64,000 bases of DNA, taken from assembly GCF_004000865.1 (NCBI RefSeq), contig NZ_BIMB01000006.1:62001-126000 (forward strand). The letters run 5' to 3'. Position numbers and translations under genes: made by a program. Source of the DNA: Paenibacillus elgii NBRC 100335. Its GTDB lineage: Bacteria; Bacillota; Bacilli; Paenibacillales; NBRC-103111. Under the pieces are notes generated by a model. That model saw nothing but the letters and a program-made list of their open reading frames with translations, searched no databases and was not told the origin of the DNA. Of this stretch, positions 39,721 to 49,488 are shown one piece after another (position 1 is the first letter of the stretch; the number at the start of each line of letters is the position of its first letter).

Positions 39721-42700
39721 TAACCTCAAAAAAATTCTCGTGATCGGCTCCGGTCCGATCGTCATCGGACAAGCGGCGGAATTCGACTATGCCGGCACGC
39801 AAGCTTGCCAGGCTTTGAAAGAGGAAGGCTTCGAGGTCGTTCTGATCAACAGCAATCCGGCAACGATCATGACCGATACGAACATGGCCGACAAAGTATA
39901 TATCGAGCCGATTACGCTCGACTTCGTCACCCAAATCATTCGCCAAGAGCGTCCGGATGGCTTGCTGCCGACCTTGGGCGGGCAGACCGGCCTCAATATG
40001 GCGGTTGAGCTGGCACGAGCCGGCGTACTGGAGCGCGAAAACGTGAAGCTGCTCGGTACTCAGCTGACGGCGATCGAAAAAGCGGAAGACCGCGATTTGT
40101 TCCGTGATCTGATGCGCGAATTGGAACAGCCGGTGCCGGAAAGCACAATCGTTACAACAGTGCAGGAAGCGCTCGATTTTGCGAATGAAATCGGCTATCC
40201 GATTATCGTACGTCCGGCGTACACGCTGGGCGGTACGGGCGGCGGTATCTGCGCCACTGAGGAAGAACTGCTGGAAACTGTTTCCTCCGGTATTCGTTAC
40301 AGCCCGATTGGCCAATGTCTGATCGAGAAAAGCATCGCCGGCATGAAGGAAGTCGAGTACGAGGTAATGCGCGACGCAAACGACAACTGTATCGTCGTCT
40401 GCAACATGGAAAACTTCGATCCGGTTGGCGTTCATACGGGCGACAGTATCGTTGTGGCGCCGAGCCAGACGCTGTCGGACCGTGAATACCAAATGCTGCG
40501 TTCCGCATCGCTCAAAATTATCCGCGCCTTGAACATCGAAGGCGGATGCAACGTGCAGTTTGCGCTGGACCCGCACAGCTATCAATATTACGTCATCGAA
40601 GTGAATCCGCGGGTTAGCCGCTCGTCGGCGCTCGCTTCCAAGGCAACCGGCTACCCGATTGCTAAAATGGCAGCCAAAATCGCGATCGGCTATACGCTCG
40701 ACGAAATCATCAACCCAGTGACGGGCCAAACGTACGCTTGCTTCGAGCCAACGCTGGACTATATCGTATCCAAAATTCCGCGCTGGCCGTTCGATAAATT
40801 TACCGCGGCAAATCGCAAGCTCGGCACGCAAATGAAAGCGACCGGCGAAGTCATGGCCATCGGCCGCACGTTCGAGGAGTCGATTCACAAAGCGGTCCGC
40901 TCCCTTGAAATCGGCGTTCACCGCCTGTATTTGAAAGATGCGGAGACATTAGACCAAGAGACGCTTGAGCAGCGGCTTGTGAAGCCCGACGACGAGCGCA
41001 TCTTCCTAATCGCCGAAGCAATCCGCCGCGGATACAGCGTACAGCAATTGCAGGATTTGACCAAGGTGGATTGGTGGTTCCTGCACAAGCTGGAAGGCTT
41101 GATTGCCTTCGAAGCCGAGCTGCTTGCGCCGGAGCTGAGCGAAGAGCTGCTCCGCGAAGCGAAGCGCAAAGGCTTCACCGATCGCGCTATTGCCGAGCTG
41201 CGTCGTCAGGCTGACAAAGGGCTGAGCTTGACGCAGGAAGCGGACGTTCGCGCATACCGGATCGGTCTGGGGCTGAAGCCGGTTTACAAAATGGTCGACA
41301 CCTGCGCCGCGGAATTTGAAGCGACGACGCCTTACTACTACTCGACCTACGAGACGGAAGACGAAGTCAAGGAAACGGTCAAGCAAAAAGTTGTCGTGCT
41401 CGGCTCCGGTCCGATCCGGATCGGTCAAGGGATCGAATTCGACTACTCGACCGTACATGCGGTATGGGCGATCCAAAAGGCTGGCTATGAAGCGGTCATT
41501 ATCAATAACAACCCGGAGACAGTGTCTACGGACTTCAATACATCGGACCGGCTGTACTTCGAGCCGCTATTCTTCGAGGACGTCATGAACGTCATCGAGC
41601 GCGAGCAGCCGATCGGCGTTATCGTCCAATTCGGCGGACAAACGGCGATCAACCTCGCTGCGCCGCTCACGAAAGCGGGCGTACGCATCCTCGGCACGGA
41701 TTTGGAGAATATCGACGCGGCCGAAGACCGCAAAAAATTCGAAGCGCTGCTGCGTCAGATTGACATCGCACAGCCGCCGGGCGGTACGGTAACCTCGGTG
41801 GACGAGGCTGTCGGCATGGCTTCCCGCTTTGGGTATCCGGTGCTCGTTCGTCCGTCGTATGTCCTTGGCGGCCGCGCGATGGAAATCGTCTACTCTGACG
41901 AAGAATTGCTCAGCTACATGGAGTATGCGGTCAAAATCAACCCGGAGCATCCGGTGCTCATCGACCGTTACATGCTCGGCAAAGAAGTCGAAGTTGACGC
42001 GATCTGCGACAAAGAAACGGTTCTTATCCCGGGCATCATGGAGCACGTGGAACGGGCCGGCGTTCACTCCGGCGACTCCATCGCGGTATACCCGCCGCAG
42101 ACGGTATCCGCCGAGCTGAAACAAAAAATTATCGACATTACGACCAAAATCGCCAGAGGGCTGCAGGTTGTCGGTCTCGTCAACATCCAGTTCGTCATCT
42201 ATCAAAACGAAGTGTATGTGATCGAAGTGAATCCGCGCTCCTCGCGTACGGTTCCTTTCCTCAGCAAAGTGACGAAAATTCCGATGGCCAACGTCGCCAC
42301 TCGCGTTATTATGGGCGAAAAGCTGGCCGATATGGGGTACCAAACCGGCCTATGGCCGGAAGACGAGTTTGTATCCGTCAAAGTGCCGGTCTTCTCCTTC
42401 GCGAAGCTGCGCCGTGTCGATACGACGCTCGGACCGGAGATGAAATCGACGGGCGAAGTGATGGGCCGCGACAAAACGTTTGCCAAAGCGCTCTATAAAG
42501 GTCTGATTGGCTCCGGCATGAAAATTCCGCCGGCAGGCGCGATCATCGCTACAATTGCTGATAAAGATAAAGCCGAAGCGATTGATATTTTCCGCGGTTT
42601 CGAAAGATTGGGTTACCGCATCGTCGCTACGGGTGGAACGGCACAGGCTTTGGAGGACGCCGGTCTCCAGGTGAACCGCGTCAACAAGCTGAGCGAAGGC

Positions 42701-42922
42701 TCGCCGAACATTCTCGACCTGATCCGGAACGGCGAAGCGCACTTTGTCGTCAATACGCTGACGAAGGGCAAAACGCCGGAGCGCGACGGCTTCCGGATTC
42801 GCCGCGAGGCGGTAGAGAACGGCGTCGTCTGCATGACCTCGCTGGATACGGTAAGCGCGCTGCTGCACGTGTTGGAGTCTATCTACTTCCAATCCACGGC
42901 TATGCCTGCGAATCACGCATAA
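39707..42922 (+). CDS. carB: Carbamoyl-phosphate synthase large subunit
   Basis: Synthesises carbamoyl phosphate from bicarbonate, ammonia and two ATP. The protein has 1071 residues. Two homologous ATP-grasp halves are visible, with [17 protein letters not shown] at the start of the first and [16 protein letters not shown] near residue 565 opening the second. A C-terminal MGS-like allosteric domain lies at about 935-1071. All domains are intact. Confidence 0.97.
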   Translation: MPKNNNLKKILVIGSGPIVIGQAAEFDYAGTQACQALKEEGFEVVLINSNPATIMTDTNMADKVYIEPITLDFVTQIIRQERPDGLLPTLGGQTGLNMAVELARAGVLERENVKLLGTQLTAIEKAEDRDLFRDLMRELEQPVPESTIVTTVQEALDFANEIGYPIIVRPAYTLGGTGGGICATEEELLETVSSGIRYSPIGQCLIEKSIAGMKEVEYEVMRDANDNCIVVCNMENFDPVGVHTGDSIVVAPSQTLSDREYQMLRSASLKIIRALNIEGGCNVQFALDPHSYQYYVIEVNPRVSRSSALASKATGYPIAKMAAKIAIGYTLDEIINPVTGQTYACFEPTLDYIVSKIPRWPFDKFTAANRKLGTQMKATGEVMAIGRTFEESIHKAVRSLEIGVHRLYLKDAETLDQETLEQRLVKPDDERIFLIAEAIRRGYSVQQLQDLTKVDWWFLHKLEGLIAFEAELLAPELSEELLREAKRKGFTDRAIAELRRQADKGLSLTQEADVRAYRIGLGLKPVYKMVDTCAAEFEATTPYYYSTYETEDEVKETVKQKVVVLGSGPIRIGQGIEFDYSTVHAVWAIQKAGYEAVIINNNPETVSTDFNTSDRLYFEPLFFEDVMNVIEREQPIGVIVQFGGQTAINLAAPLTKAGVRILGTDLENIDAAEDRKKFEALLRQIDIAQPPGGTVTSVDEAVGMASRFGYPVLVRPSYVLGGRAMEIVYSDEELLSYMEYAVKINPEHPVLIDRYMLGKEVEVDAICDKETVLIPGIMEHVERAGVHSGDSIAVYPPQTVSAELKQKIIDITTKIARGLQVVGLVNIQFVIYQNEVYVIEVNPRSSRTVPFLSKVTKIPMANVATRVIMGEKLADMGYQTGLWPEDEFVSVKVPVFSFAKLRRVDTTLGPEMKSTGEVMGRDKTFAKALYKGLIGSGMKIPPAGAIIATIADKDKAEAIDIFRGFERLGYRIVATGGTAQALEDAGLQVNRVNKLSEGSPNILDLIRNGEAHFVVNTLTKGKTPERDGFRIRREAVENGVVCMTSLDTVSALLHVLESIYFQSTAMPANHA

Positions 42923-42933
42923 CAACAATTGCA

Positions 42934-42973
42934 TTAGCACAGCGTTTCGCTTCTTGCGGAAATGCTGTGCTAA
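42934..42973 (+). repeat. Stem-loop between carB and pyrF
   Basis: TTAGCACAGC and GCTGTGCTAA form a perfect ten-base stem extended by GTTTC/GGAAAT. No T run follows. It probably marks RNA processing or stability rather than termination, because pyrF and pyrE have no obvious promoter of their own. Confidence 0.55.
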
Positions 42974-43039
42974 TCCCTTGATTAGGCCCTTCTACGAGCC
43001 TCAGATTGACTTGATTTTAATGAAAAGGGGCGATAACTT

Positions 43040-43771
43040 ATGTCTACCAACTTAGCGGCGGCGAAGCGCATCATGGTCGCGCTCGATTATGCCGAGGCGA
43101 AGCAGGCGGAGTCGCTCGTCCGGTCGCTGGAAGGCATTCCGTGTTATTTGAAGGTGGGAATGCAGCTGTTTTACAGCGCCGGTCCGGCGTTTGTACAAAT
43201 GCTTAAAGAAAAGGGCTATAATGTCTTTCTCGATCTCAAAATGCATGATATTCCGAATACGGTCAAAGGCGGAGCGGAGAGCATCACGAAGCTTGGCGTA
43301 GATATGTTCAACGTGCATGCGGCCGGCGGCAAGCAGATGATGGAGGCGGCAATGGAAGGCGTGGACAAGGCGCTTCAAGCCACATCCGGTCCTAAGCCGA
43401 TCGTCATCGGCGTTACGCAGCTCACCAGCACAAGCCAGGCGGTCATGAACGAAGAAATCGGCATCGAAGGTACGGTAGAGGATGCGGTGATCCGGTATGC
43501 CCGATTGACGCAAGCCGCCGGTCTTCAAGGTGTGGTAGCCTCTCCGCTGGAGGTCGTTGGACTTAAAGAGACGTGCGGCAGCGGCTTTGTGACCGTGACA
43601 CCGGGCATCCGTCCGGCAGGAGCGGACATCGGCGATCAATCCCGCGTCATGACGCCGGAGCAAGCGTTCGCCCAAGGGACGGACTATATCGTCATTGGCC
43701 GTCCGATCACAGCCGCACCGGACCCAAGAGCGGCGCTGGAAGCAATTATTGCCTCGGTCGAAGGGCTGTAA
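43040..43771 (+). CDS. pyrF: Orotidine 5'-phosphate decarboxylase
   Basis: Last step of UMP synthesis. The protein has 243 residues with the TIM-barrel catalytic motif DLKMHDIPNT near residue 70 and the phosphate-binding PGIRPAG near 195. It sits 117 bases after carB and 37 before pyrE. Confidence 0.96.
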   Translation: MSTNLAAAKRIMVALDYAEAKQAESLVRSLEGIPCYLKVGMQLFYSAGPAFVQMLKEKGYNVFLDLKMHDIPNTVKGGAESITKLGVDMFNVHAAGGKQMMEAAMEGVDKALQATSGPKPIVIGVTQLTSTSQAVMNEEIGIEGTVEDAVIRYARLTQAAGLQGVVASPLEVVGLKETCGSGFVTVTPGIRPAGADIGDQSRVMTPEQAFAQGTDYIVIGRPITAAPDPRAALEAIIASVEGL

Positions 43772-43808
43772 AAAAGCGCATTTTTTATACTTAAGGAGAT
43801 GAAATCGA

Positions 43809-44468
43809 ATGACAACCCCATCGATTCGTATAAATCCGGAGCTAGCCGGGCAAATCGCCGCGGATCTGCTCGCAATCGGCGCAGTAGCGCTTCGTCCTCA
43901 GCAGCCGTTTACTTGGACGTCCGGCCTGAAATCGCCGATCTACTGCGATAACCGACTGACCATTTCGTTCCCTGAGATCCGCGAACGGATCGCCGAAGGC
44001 TTCGTTACGCTCATCCGCGACAATTTCCCGGATGCGGAAGTCATAGCGGGAGCGGCAACCGGAGGTATTCCGCATGCGGCTTGGGTGGCTCAAAAGCTCG
44101 GCCTACCGATGGTTTACGTGCGCGACAAGGCCAAGGGCCACGGGAAGGAAAACTTGATCGAAGGCTTGATCAAGCCCGGGCAGAAGACGGTAGTCATCGA
44201 GGACTTGATCTCGACAGGCGGCAGCTCGCTCAAGGTGGCCTTGGCCGTCAATGAAGCCGGGGCGCAGGCTCTTGGGGTGCTTGGCATCTTCTCGTATCAG
44301 TTCGAGAAAGCGAGAGAGGCCTTTGCGGGATCGGGCATTCCTTTTGAGACGCTGACGAATTACTCGGTACTGCTCGACGTCGCTCTTCGGAACGGCAGCA
44401 TTCAAGAGCAGGACTTGCAGGCGTTGAAAGCATGGCGTGAAAATCCGAGCGAATACGGCAAAGCTTAA
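43809..44468 (+). CDS. pyrE: Orotate phosphoribosyltransferase
   Basis: Makes OMP from orotate and PRPP. The protein has 219 residues behind AAGGAG. The PRPP motif VIEDLISTGGSS lies near residue 125, and the N-terminal TWTSGLKSPIYCDNR near 40. It is the last gene of this pyr segment. pyrK and pyrD, present in the Bacillus operon, are not in the window. Confidence 0.96.
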   Translation: MTTPSIRINPELAGQIAADLLAIGAVALRPQQPFTWTSGLKSPIYCDNRLTISFPEIRERIAEGFVTLIRDNFPDAEVIAGAATGGIPHAAWVAQKLGLPMVYVRDKAKGHGKENLIEGLIKPGQKTVVIEDLISTGGSSLKVALAVNEAGAQALGVLGIFSYQFEKAREAFAGSGIPFETLTNYSVLLDVALRNGSIQEQDLQALKAWRENPSEYGKA

Positions 44469-44479
44469 ATAAAAAATTT

Positions 44480-44537
44480 TGGCATTCGAATTCTTCCGCT
44501 ACGGTAAAAGGAAGAACTCGGATGCTTTTCTTTTTTC
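44480..44537 (+). terminator. Terminator of the pyr operon
   Basis: GGCATTCGAATTCTTCC pairs, with mismatches, with GGAAGAACTCGGATGCT. TTTTCTTTTTT follows. Confidence 0.85.
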
Positions 44538-44543
44538 ACCGGG

Positions 44544-44570
44544 TGATACAAAATAAAGCTGGTCCCTGTC
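44544..44570 (+). promoter_or_regulatory. Possible ECF-type autoregulatory promoter
   Basis: TGATAC and TGTC, 17 bases apart, resemble ECF boxes (TGAAAC, CGTC) and lie directly before an ECF sigma gene. Each box has one mismatch, so this is a tentative call. Confidence 0.3.
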
Positions 44571-44606
44571 TTATGTATAGCTGCAGCTGAAAGGAGGACA
44601 TCACAA

Positions 44607-45125
44607 TTGGAACATCCGGATTCCGATTATTTCCGTCATATATTTTATAAGCATTACCCTTCGGTGCGCCGAAAATTAATCGCGCTTGTCCGCGACGAGG
44701 CAGCCGCCGATGATTTGGCCCAGGAAGTATTTCTGAGGTTATACCGCAATCCCCCGGACGATCCGCAAGTGATCGGCGCCTGGCTTCATCGGGTATTGAC
44801 ACGAATCGCCTACGATCATATGTCCAAGCGGGCCCGTGAACGGGCGCTTCAGGAGAAGCAGGAGCTTCATCTGCGGGTAACGGAGCAGGAAGGCAAGTCG
44901 AACGAGGAGACGGTGTTGGAGCAGTTTGAGCACGAGGAATTGCACGGGTGGCTGGACCAGCTTTCGGAACGGGACCGGCAAGTATTGCTCCTTCGATTCT
45001 CCGGCTACAGTTACGCGGAGATTGCCGAGAAGCTTCAAATTCGCACACCGCTTGTAGGCACGCTTATCCACCGGGCGACCGCCCGATTGAAACGGCATGC
45101 GGAATTGCAAACTCAAGTTGAATAG
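44607..45125 (+). CDS. ECF-type RNA polymerase sigma factor
   Basis: Group 4 sigma-70 protein of 172 residues, with a TTG start behind AAGGAGG. Region 2 lies at about 10-75 with DEAAADDLAQEVFLRLYR. The region 4 helix-turn-helix lies at about 120-165 with LPERD-like LSERDRQVLLLRFSGYSYAEIAEKL. It is followed after 14 bases by a membrane protein that is probably its anti-sigma factor, then by an ABC transporter. The likely signal is envelope stress, but nothing in the sequence names it. Confidence 0.9.
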   Translation: MEHPDSDYFRHIFYKHYPSVRRKLIALVRDEAAADDLAQEVFLRLYRNPPDDPQVIGAWLHRVLTRIAYDHMSKRARERALQEKQELHLRVTEQEGKSNEETVLEQFEHEELHGWLDQLSERDRQVLLLRFSGYSYAEIAEKLQIRTPLVGTLIHRATARLKRHAELQTQVE

Positions 45126-45139
45126 GAGGACCGCGGCAT

Positions 45140-46264
45140 ATGACTGAGTCATTTGTAAGGAAAAATTCCGACCCCACGGATGCCGCTTGGGAGAAGCTTC
45201 AGCAGCGGCTTGCTTCCGAACCGAAATCGCTTCGTTGGGAGCAGTGGGCAAAGGAAGCTAATAATTTAAATCCGTCGGCGGCAGTAGCCGTGGAGACAGA
45301 ATCGTCACAATCGATCGCAGTATCCGATAGTCGTTCGTTGCCTGTTTTAGAACCGGAGAAGACAGCGGGGGAGATGCCTAAAGCTCATCCGCTCGTCCGT
45401 TGGATCAAACGGCGTAGGAAGCGGGTGGCTGCTTCGGCCGCGGTACTGGTACTGGCCGCTTTCCTGAGTACACCAATCGGCAACGAGGCGCTAGCTTCCA
45501 TCTTGAATAAATTTCGAATGCAGGAAATGACGGTCGTTCAGGAAAACGATCTGATGTATTTGCTGAACAGCGCTTTTCCGGAAGGACAAACGAAAGAAAG
45601 CATCAACAAGCTTGGGGCATTCACGAATACGTCCGGCAAAATAAGCGGAGTATTTGAGGTTGATAAGCTTTCACAGATGCTGGGGCGCAGCATCGTCATT
45701 CCAAAGGATTACGACGCCAAGCAAGATAAGCCTTACGTTAGCCCCTCCAATACGCTGACATTAAAATTGAACGTTGACGAAGTGAACCGGGCGATGTCCA
45801 GACTTGGCGCGAAGCAGATGCTGCCCGAATCAGTGGACGGCAAAGCGATTACGCTTGAAACGGGCGAACAAGTCCATCTGAACGTGAGAAACGGCGAACG
45901 AAATTACTCTCTAACCCAGCAGCCGATTCCCGTCGTATCTGTCGATCCGTCCATTCCGGTAGCCGAAGCGCTGCAAGCGGTTCTGCAGTTCCCGCTGCTG
46001 CCGGAGAATTTGAAGCAGAGCTTGCGGAACGTGGACCTGCTCACTACCGGAAACGTGCCGCTGCCTATCATCACGAATCGCCCTGCCGAGAAGGTCAAGG
46101 TGGGGAATACGGATGTGTTGATTATGACGGAATCTACGAACAAGCAAAATTATTACTCTGCCATGTGGGTGAAGCAAGGTCAACTCTTTGAACTTTATGG
46201 CAATAACGATCTCACGGGTCGCGAAGCGCTGCTTGGCAAAGTGAAGGAGCTGATCGGCTCTTGA
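45140..46264 (+). CDS. Putative membrane-anchored anti-sigma factor
   Basis: Single-pass membrane protein of 374 residues. A cytoplasmic N-terminus of about 95 residues ends in the basic run KRRRKR. One hydrophobic segment lies at about 97-112 and a large extracytoplasmic domain of about 260 residues follows. The position right after an ECF sigma gene suggests an anti-sigma factor. There are no cysteines in the cytoplasmic part, so it is not a zinc anti-sigma protein of the HxxxCxxC type. The external domain looks like a sensor. I do not recognise a named family with certainty. Confidence 0.7.
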   Translation: MTESFVRKNSDPTDAAWEKLQQRLASEPKSLRWEQWAKEANNLNPSAAVAVETESSQSIAVSDSRSLPVLEPEKTAGEMPKAHPLVRWIKRRRKRVAASAAVLVLAAFLSTPIGNEALASILNKFRMQEMTVVQENDLMYLLNSAFPEGQTKESINKLGAFTNTSGKISGVFEVDKLSQMLGRSIVIPKDYDAKQDKPYVSPSNTLTLKLNVDEVNRAMSRLGAKQMLPESVDGKAITLETGEQVHLNVRNGERNYSLTQQPIPVVSVDPSIPVAEALQAVLQFPLLPENLKQSLRNVDLLTTGNVPLPIITNRPAEKVKVGNTDVLIMTESTNKQNYYSAMWVKQGQLFELYGNNDLTGREALLGKVKELIGS

Positions 46265-47214
46265 CCGGGCTAGCCATTACAGCGCATGAGCTGACGAAAG
46301 ATTACGGCAACGGCCGCGGGTGCCGCAGCATTACGATTACCGTAGGGGAAGGGGAAGCCTTTGGCTTCCTCGGCCCGAATGGGGCGGGCAAGAGCACCTT
46401 TGTGAAAATGCTCGTCGGCTTGATCCGGCCGACTGAAGGGCACGGTACGATTTGCGGCCATCCGATCGGCTCGTTGGAAGCGAGAAGGCATTTCGGCTAC
46501 TTGCCGGAGCTGTACCGGTACCAGGAGTGGCTCAGCGGCGAAGAAGTGCTGCAGCTGCATGCCCGGCTATGCGACGTCGAAGCTTCCGAAGCGAAGCGGC
46601 GCATTCCGGAGCTGCTTGACCTCGTCGGTCTCGGGCTGCGGGGCAAAGACCGGGTGAAGATGTACTCCAAAGGAATGCAGCAGCGGCTCGGATTGGCTTG
46701 CGCCCTGGTGAACGACCCGCCTATCGTTTTTTTGGACGAGCCGGCCTCCGCGCTTGATCCATTGGGCCGGAGAGACGTGCGAGAACTGCTTCGGCTGATG
46801 AAGGCGCAAGGAAAAACGATTTTTCTCAACTCGCACTTGTTGGAGGACGTGGAGCTGCTGTGCGACCGCGTCGCCTTGCTGAATAACGGTCAAATTCTGC
46901 AGGTTGGCTCCGTGGCTGACGTGCTGCACGAGACATCCCGCTGGCACCTTCGTGTCGGCGGGTTTGCGCCGTTTTTGCTGGCCTGGCTTCAGGAAGCCTC
47001 AGGCCTGACCGTACGTCTTCTTGAGATGGAAGCGGAAGAAGATTCGGTCTGGCTGGAAACGGAGCTGGAGGATGACGAGCAGATCGGCTGGTTGAACGCG
47101 ATTGTCATCGAGCAGGGGATGACGTTGTACGAAGTAAAGAAGGCAAAAACGAAGCTGGACGAATGGTTCGTCAGCTCCGTTGCCGGACGGAGCCACAGGG
47201 GGGAACGCGAATGA
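46261..47214 (+). CDS. ABC transporter ATP-binding protein
   Basis: ABC ATPase of 317 residues. Walker A is GPNGAGKST (Lys44), the signature SKGMQQRLG near residue 140, Walker B IVFLDEPASALDP near 160 and the switch histidine in NSHLLEDV near 195. A C-terminal domain of about 100 residues is typical of ABC-2 exporters. The TTG start overlaps the previous stop (TTGA). The partner permease overlaps its end by four bases. Substrate unknown, probably export of a lipid, peptide or antibiotic. Confidence 0.92.
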   Translation: MTGLAITAHELTKDYGNGRGCRSITITVGEGEAFGFLGPNGAGKSTFVKMLVGLIRPTEGHGTICGHPIGSLEARRHFGYLPELYRYQEWLSGEEVLQLHARLCDVEASEAKRRIPELLDLVGLGLRGKDRVKMYSKGMQQRLGLACALVNDPPIVFLDEPASALDPLGRRDVRELLRLMKAQGKTIFLNSHLLEDVELLCDRVALLNNGQILQVGSVADVLHETSRWHLRVGGFAPFLLAWLQEASGLTVRLLEMEAEEDSVWLETELEDDEQIGWLNAIVIEQGMTLYEVKKAKTKLDEWFVSSVAGRSHRGERE

Positions 47215-48092
47215 TTACCATCATCGGCTCGACTTGGAAGGAGCTGCTGCGCAAACGGGTCATGTTGCTGACGCTGCTGATGACCGTTATTTTCCTGTTC
47301 GCCTTCTGGTTTGTTGCCAAAACTATCGGTGCAAGCTTGCATGAGAGCCATTTTTCGTCGGACATACAGCATATGATTGAAGTTTACGAACGAAGTGCGA
47401 TGATCTTGTCGCTCGGCTTTTTTTTCGGTTCGTTCGTCATTGCTTTTTTGTCCATTTTTAGCTCGTTCTCCGTGATTGCAGGGGAAGCCGAGCAAGGTGT
47501 ACTGCAGGCGTTAATGACTCGGCCATTATCCCGTTTATCCTGGTATATGGGGCGTTGGATCGGATTTGTCAGTTGGGGGATCGGTTACGCGACGCTGCTT
47601 TTTATATCGATTCTGCTGGTATCTTGGGCTCATGCCGGTATTCCCGGTGATATCGTATCGCTAACGCGTTCGTTCGCTTTGTTTATTTTCGTTGTGCCGC
47701 TGCTTGTATCTTTATCAATGCTGGGCTCTTGTCATTTCTCTTCCACCGGGAACGGCGTGTTGATGACGATGCTTTACGGGGCGGGATGGCTCGGGGGGAT
47801 GATCGAAAAAGTGGCAGGCTCGATCCAACTCGATCAAAATATAGCCATTAAGCCGCTGCTGACCATCGCAGGAATCATGTCGCTTGTCATGCCGGCCGAT
47901 TCGCTGCAAAACCGGATGCAAGCGGAGCTGTTTGCAATGGATGAGTTTCAAGGACTGCTGAATATTAGAAGTCTTCTCGGTTTTTTCGGTGTCGGCCAAG
48001 TGCCGTCAAACGCCTTTCTAATGTATAGTGCCGGATATATGCTTGTTATGCTGCTGCTCGGCTTGTGGTCGTTTCGGAGAAAAGACCTATGA
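47211..48092 (+). CDS. ABC-2 type transporter permease
   Basis: Membrane partner of the preceding ATPase. The ATG at 47211 overlaps its stop (ATGA) and gives 293 residues. An in-frame GTG-type start at 47163 would overlap the ATPase by more than 50 bases. About six hydrophobic segments are visible (first at residues 17-37), with an internal large loop. The N-terminus ITIIGSTWKELLRKR is typical of ABC-2 permeases. No substrate can be read from it. Confidence 0.88.
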   Translation: MITIIGSTWKELLRKRVMLLTLLMTVIFLFAFWFVAKTIGASLHESHFSSDIQHMIEVYERSAMILSLGFFFGSFVIAFLSIFSSFSVIAGEAEQGVLQALMTRPLSRLSWYMGRWIGFVSWGIGYATLLFISILLVSWAHAGIPGDIVSLTRSFALFIFVVPLLVSLSMLGSCHFSSTGNGVLMTMLYGAGWLGGMIEKVAGSIQLDQNIAIKPLLTIAGIMSLVMPADSLQNRMQAELFAMDEFQGLLNIRSLLGFFGVGQVPSNAFLMYSAGYMLVMLLLGLWSFRRKDL

Positions 48093-48110
48093 TCCGCGCG
48101 CATCTTACCA

Positions 48111-48170
48111 AAAAAAGCCCGTCTGCTCCATTCATCGCTTGCTTGCGATGAGCGGGGAGACGGGCTTTGT
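48111..48170 (-). terminator. Terminator of the proBAC-mtnWXB transcript
   Basis: AAGCCCGTCT pairs with AGACGGGCTT around an inner CATCGC/GCGATG stem. The long T run is on the minus strand, so it acts mainly for mtnB. On the plus strand it is weaker and may still end the ABC operon. Confidence 0.85.
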
Positions 48171-48185
48171 TCGTATAGGATAAGC

Positions 48186-48830
48186 TTACTTCTTCAGCAG
48201 AGCCCAGCGATACGCATACTCGAACAGAAACTCGAACGCTTCGAGGTGGCGCTTCGCTTCGAAGGCATTGGCGCCCCAAGCGTAAATGCCGTGCTTGCGC
48301 AGCAAAATGCCGGGAATGCGCGGCACGATCGCGCCTTCGACCAATTCGGCGATCCGCGGAATTTCCGCGTAGTTGGGCAGAATCGGGATATCGATGTGCG
48401 CTTCTTCTTCCCATATGTTGAAGGCCTTGATCAGCTCGACGCCGTCCACCGGCACGCTGCCTCGTTCTGCATACAGCTCGGAGACGAGATTGTTGAACAC
48501 GGTGTGCACATGAAAAATCGCGCCGCAGCCCGTCAAACGGTAAATCTCGCAGTGGATCAGCGTTTCCGCGGACGGCTTCAGGCCGGTCGTTTCGATCGGT
48601 TGGCCCGATTGGTCGACCAGCAAATAGTCGGAAGGCGTGTTGACCGATTTGTCCTTGCCGCTCGCCGTAATGGCAAACGCAAACTGCTCGGGAGAAAATT
48701 CTCCCGTCCGGATCGACAGATTGCCGCTTGTGCCCGGAAACCAGCCGCGTGCGGCAAGCAATGTTTTAATCTCCCGCAGCTCGGCGAACGCCTGCTGCTT
48801 CTCTTCCAAACGAATAGCGCTAAAGCTCAC
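48186..48830 (-). CDS. mtnB: Methylthioribulose-1-phosphate dehydratase
   Basis: Methionine-salvage enzyme of the class II aldolase/adducin fold. It dehydrates 5-methylthioribulose-1-phosphate. The protein has 214 residues with a GTG start. Zinc-binding histidines lie in FHVHTVFNN near residue 100 and RKHGIYAWG near 180. GTSGNLSIR near 35 binds the phosphate. It overlaps mtnX by 11 bases. Confidence 0.92.
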   Translation of the reverse strand: MSFSAIRLEEKQQAFAELREIKTLLAARGWFPGTSGNLSIRTGEFSPEQFAFAITASGKDKSVNTPSDYLLVDQSGQPIETTGLKPSAETLIHCEIYRLTGCGAIFHVHTVFNNLVSELYAERGSVPVDGVELIKAFNIWEEEAHIDIPILPNYAEIPRIAELVEGAIVPRIPGILLRKHGIYAWGANAFEAKRHLEAFEFLFEYAYRWALLKK

Positions 48831-49488
48831 GCACTTTCATCTCCTCTAACCGCTTGATCACGTCGTGAAAATCTTCAAAAGGATAGTAATTCAACCCGAG
48901 CTCTTGGCACAGCTCAATCAGATGGGAGCGGGCGAATACCGTATCGGCCAGCTTCGCCCCGGCAAAATCGGTTACGCTGTCGCCAATCATGATGCGCTCG
49001 TACTTTTCCCGCGGATAGGAGCGGATGATTCTCGTTTTGCACATGCCGCAGTCGTTGTCACATTCGGCGTCGCACGTATGCGGCCACAAAATGCGGATAT
49101 GCGTGCCGCTGAAATCGCTGGCGTTGCAATAAATGTTCTCCTCTGGAATCGCAAACGAGGACAGAACGGGATAGACGAAAAAGTCGATGCCGCCGCTTGT
49201 CACCAGGAAGAGGATGCCCTCCTGCTTGCAGTAATCCAGCAGCTCGCGGAACCCGCTGCGAATCGTCACGTTGCCGATCGCGTAATCGACGACTTCCTGC
49301 CGGCGGGAGGCCGGAAGCAGCGCAAACATGTGTCCGACGCCTTCCCGGATCGTGATTTCCTTGGAGATGACTTGATTCACCAATGTATCCCAGCCCTCGG
49401 GCTGAAAATGCTTCATAATCGCCACGATATTGTCGTTGACGGTAATCGTCCCGTCGAAATCGCAAAAAATAACCCGCTGCTTGCTCAT
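48820..49488 (-). CDS. mtnX: 2-hydroxy-3-keto-5-methylthiopentenyl-1-phosphate phosphatase
   Basis: HAD-superfamily phosphatase of 222 residues. The nucleophile motif is FCDFDGT (Asp10 and Asp12). TSGGIDFFV carries the second motif and GDSVTDFAGA the third. It overlaps mtnW by four bases and mtnB by 11, so the three are translationally coupled. In this pathway a separate enolase (MtnW) and phosphatase (MtnX) replace the fused MtnC enzyme. Confidence 0.93.
   Translation of the reverse strand: MSKQRVIFCDFDGTITVNDNIVAIMKHFQPEGWDTLVNQVISKEITIREGVGHMFALLPASRRQEVVDYAIGNVTIRSGFRELLDYCKQEGILFLVTSGGIDFFVYPVLSSFAIPEENIYCNASDFSGTHIRILWPHTCDAECDNDCGMCKTRIIRSYPREKYERIMIGDSVTDFAGAKLADTVFARSHLIELCQELGLNYYPFEDFHDVIKRLEEMKVREL

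Noticed and set aside
38515-40921. Long minus-strand frames opposite carA and carB
   Set aside because: Antisense shadows of two highly conserved genes.
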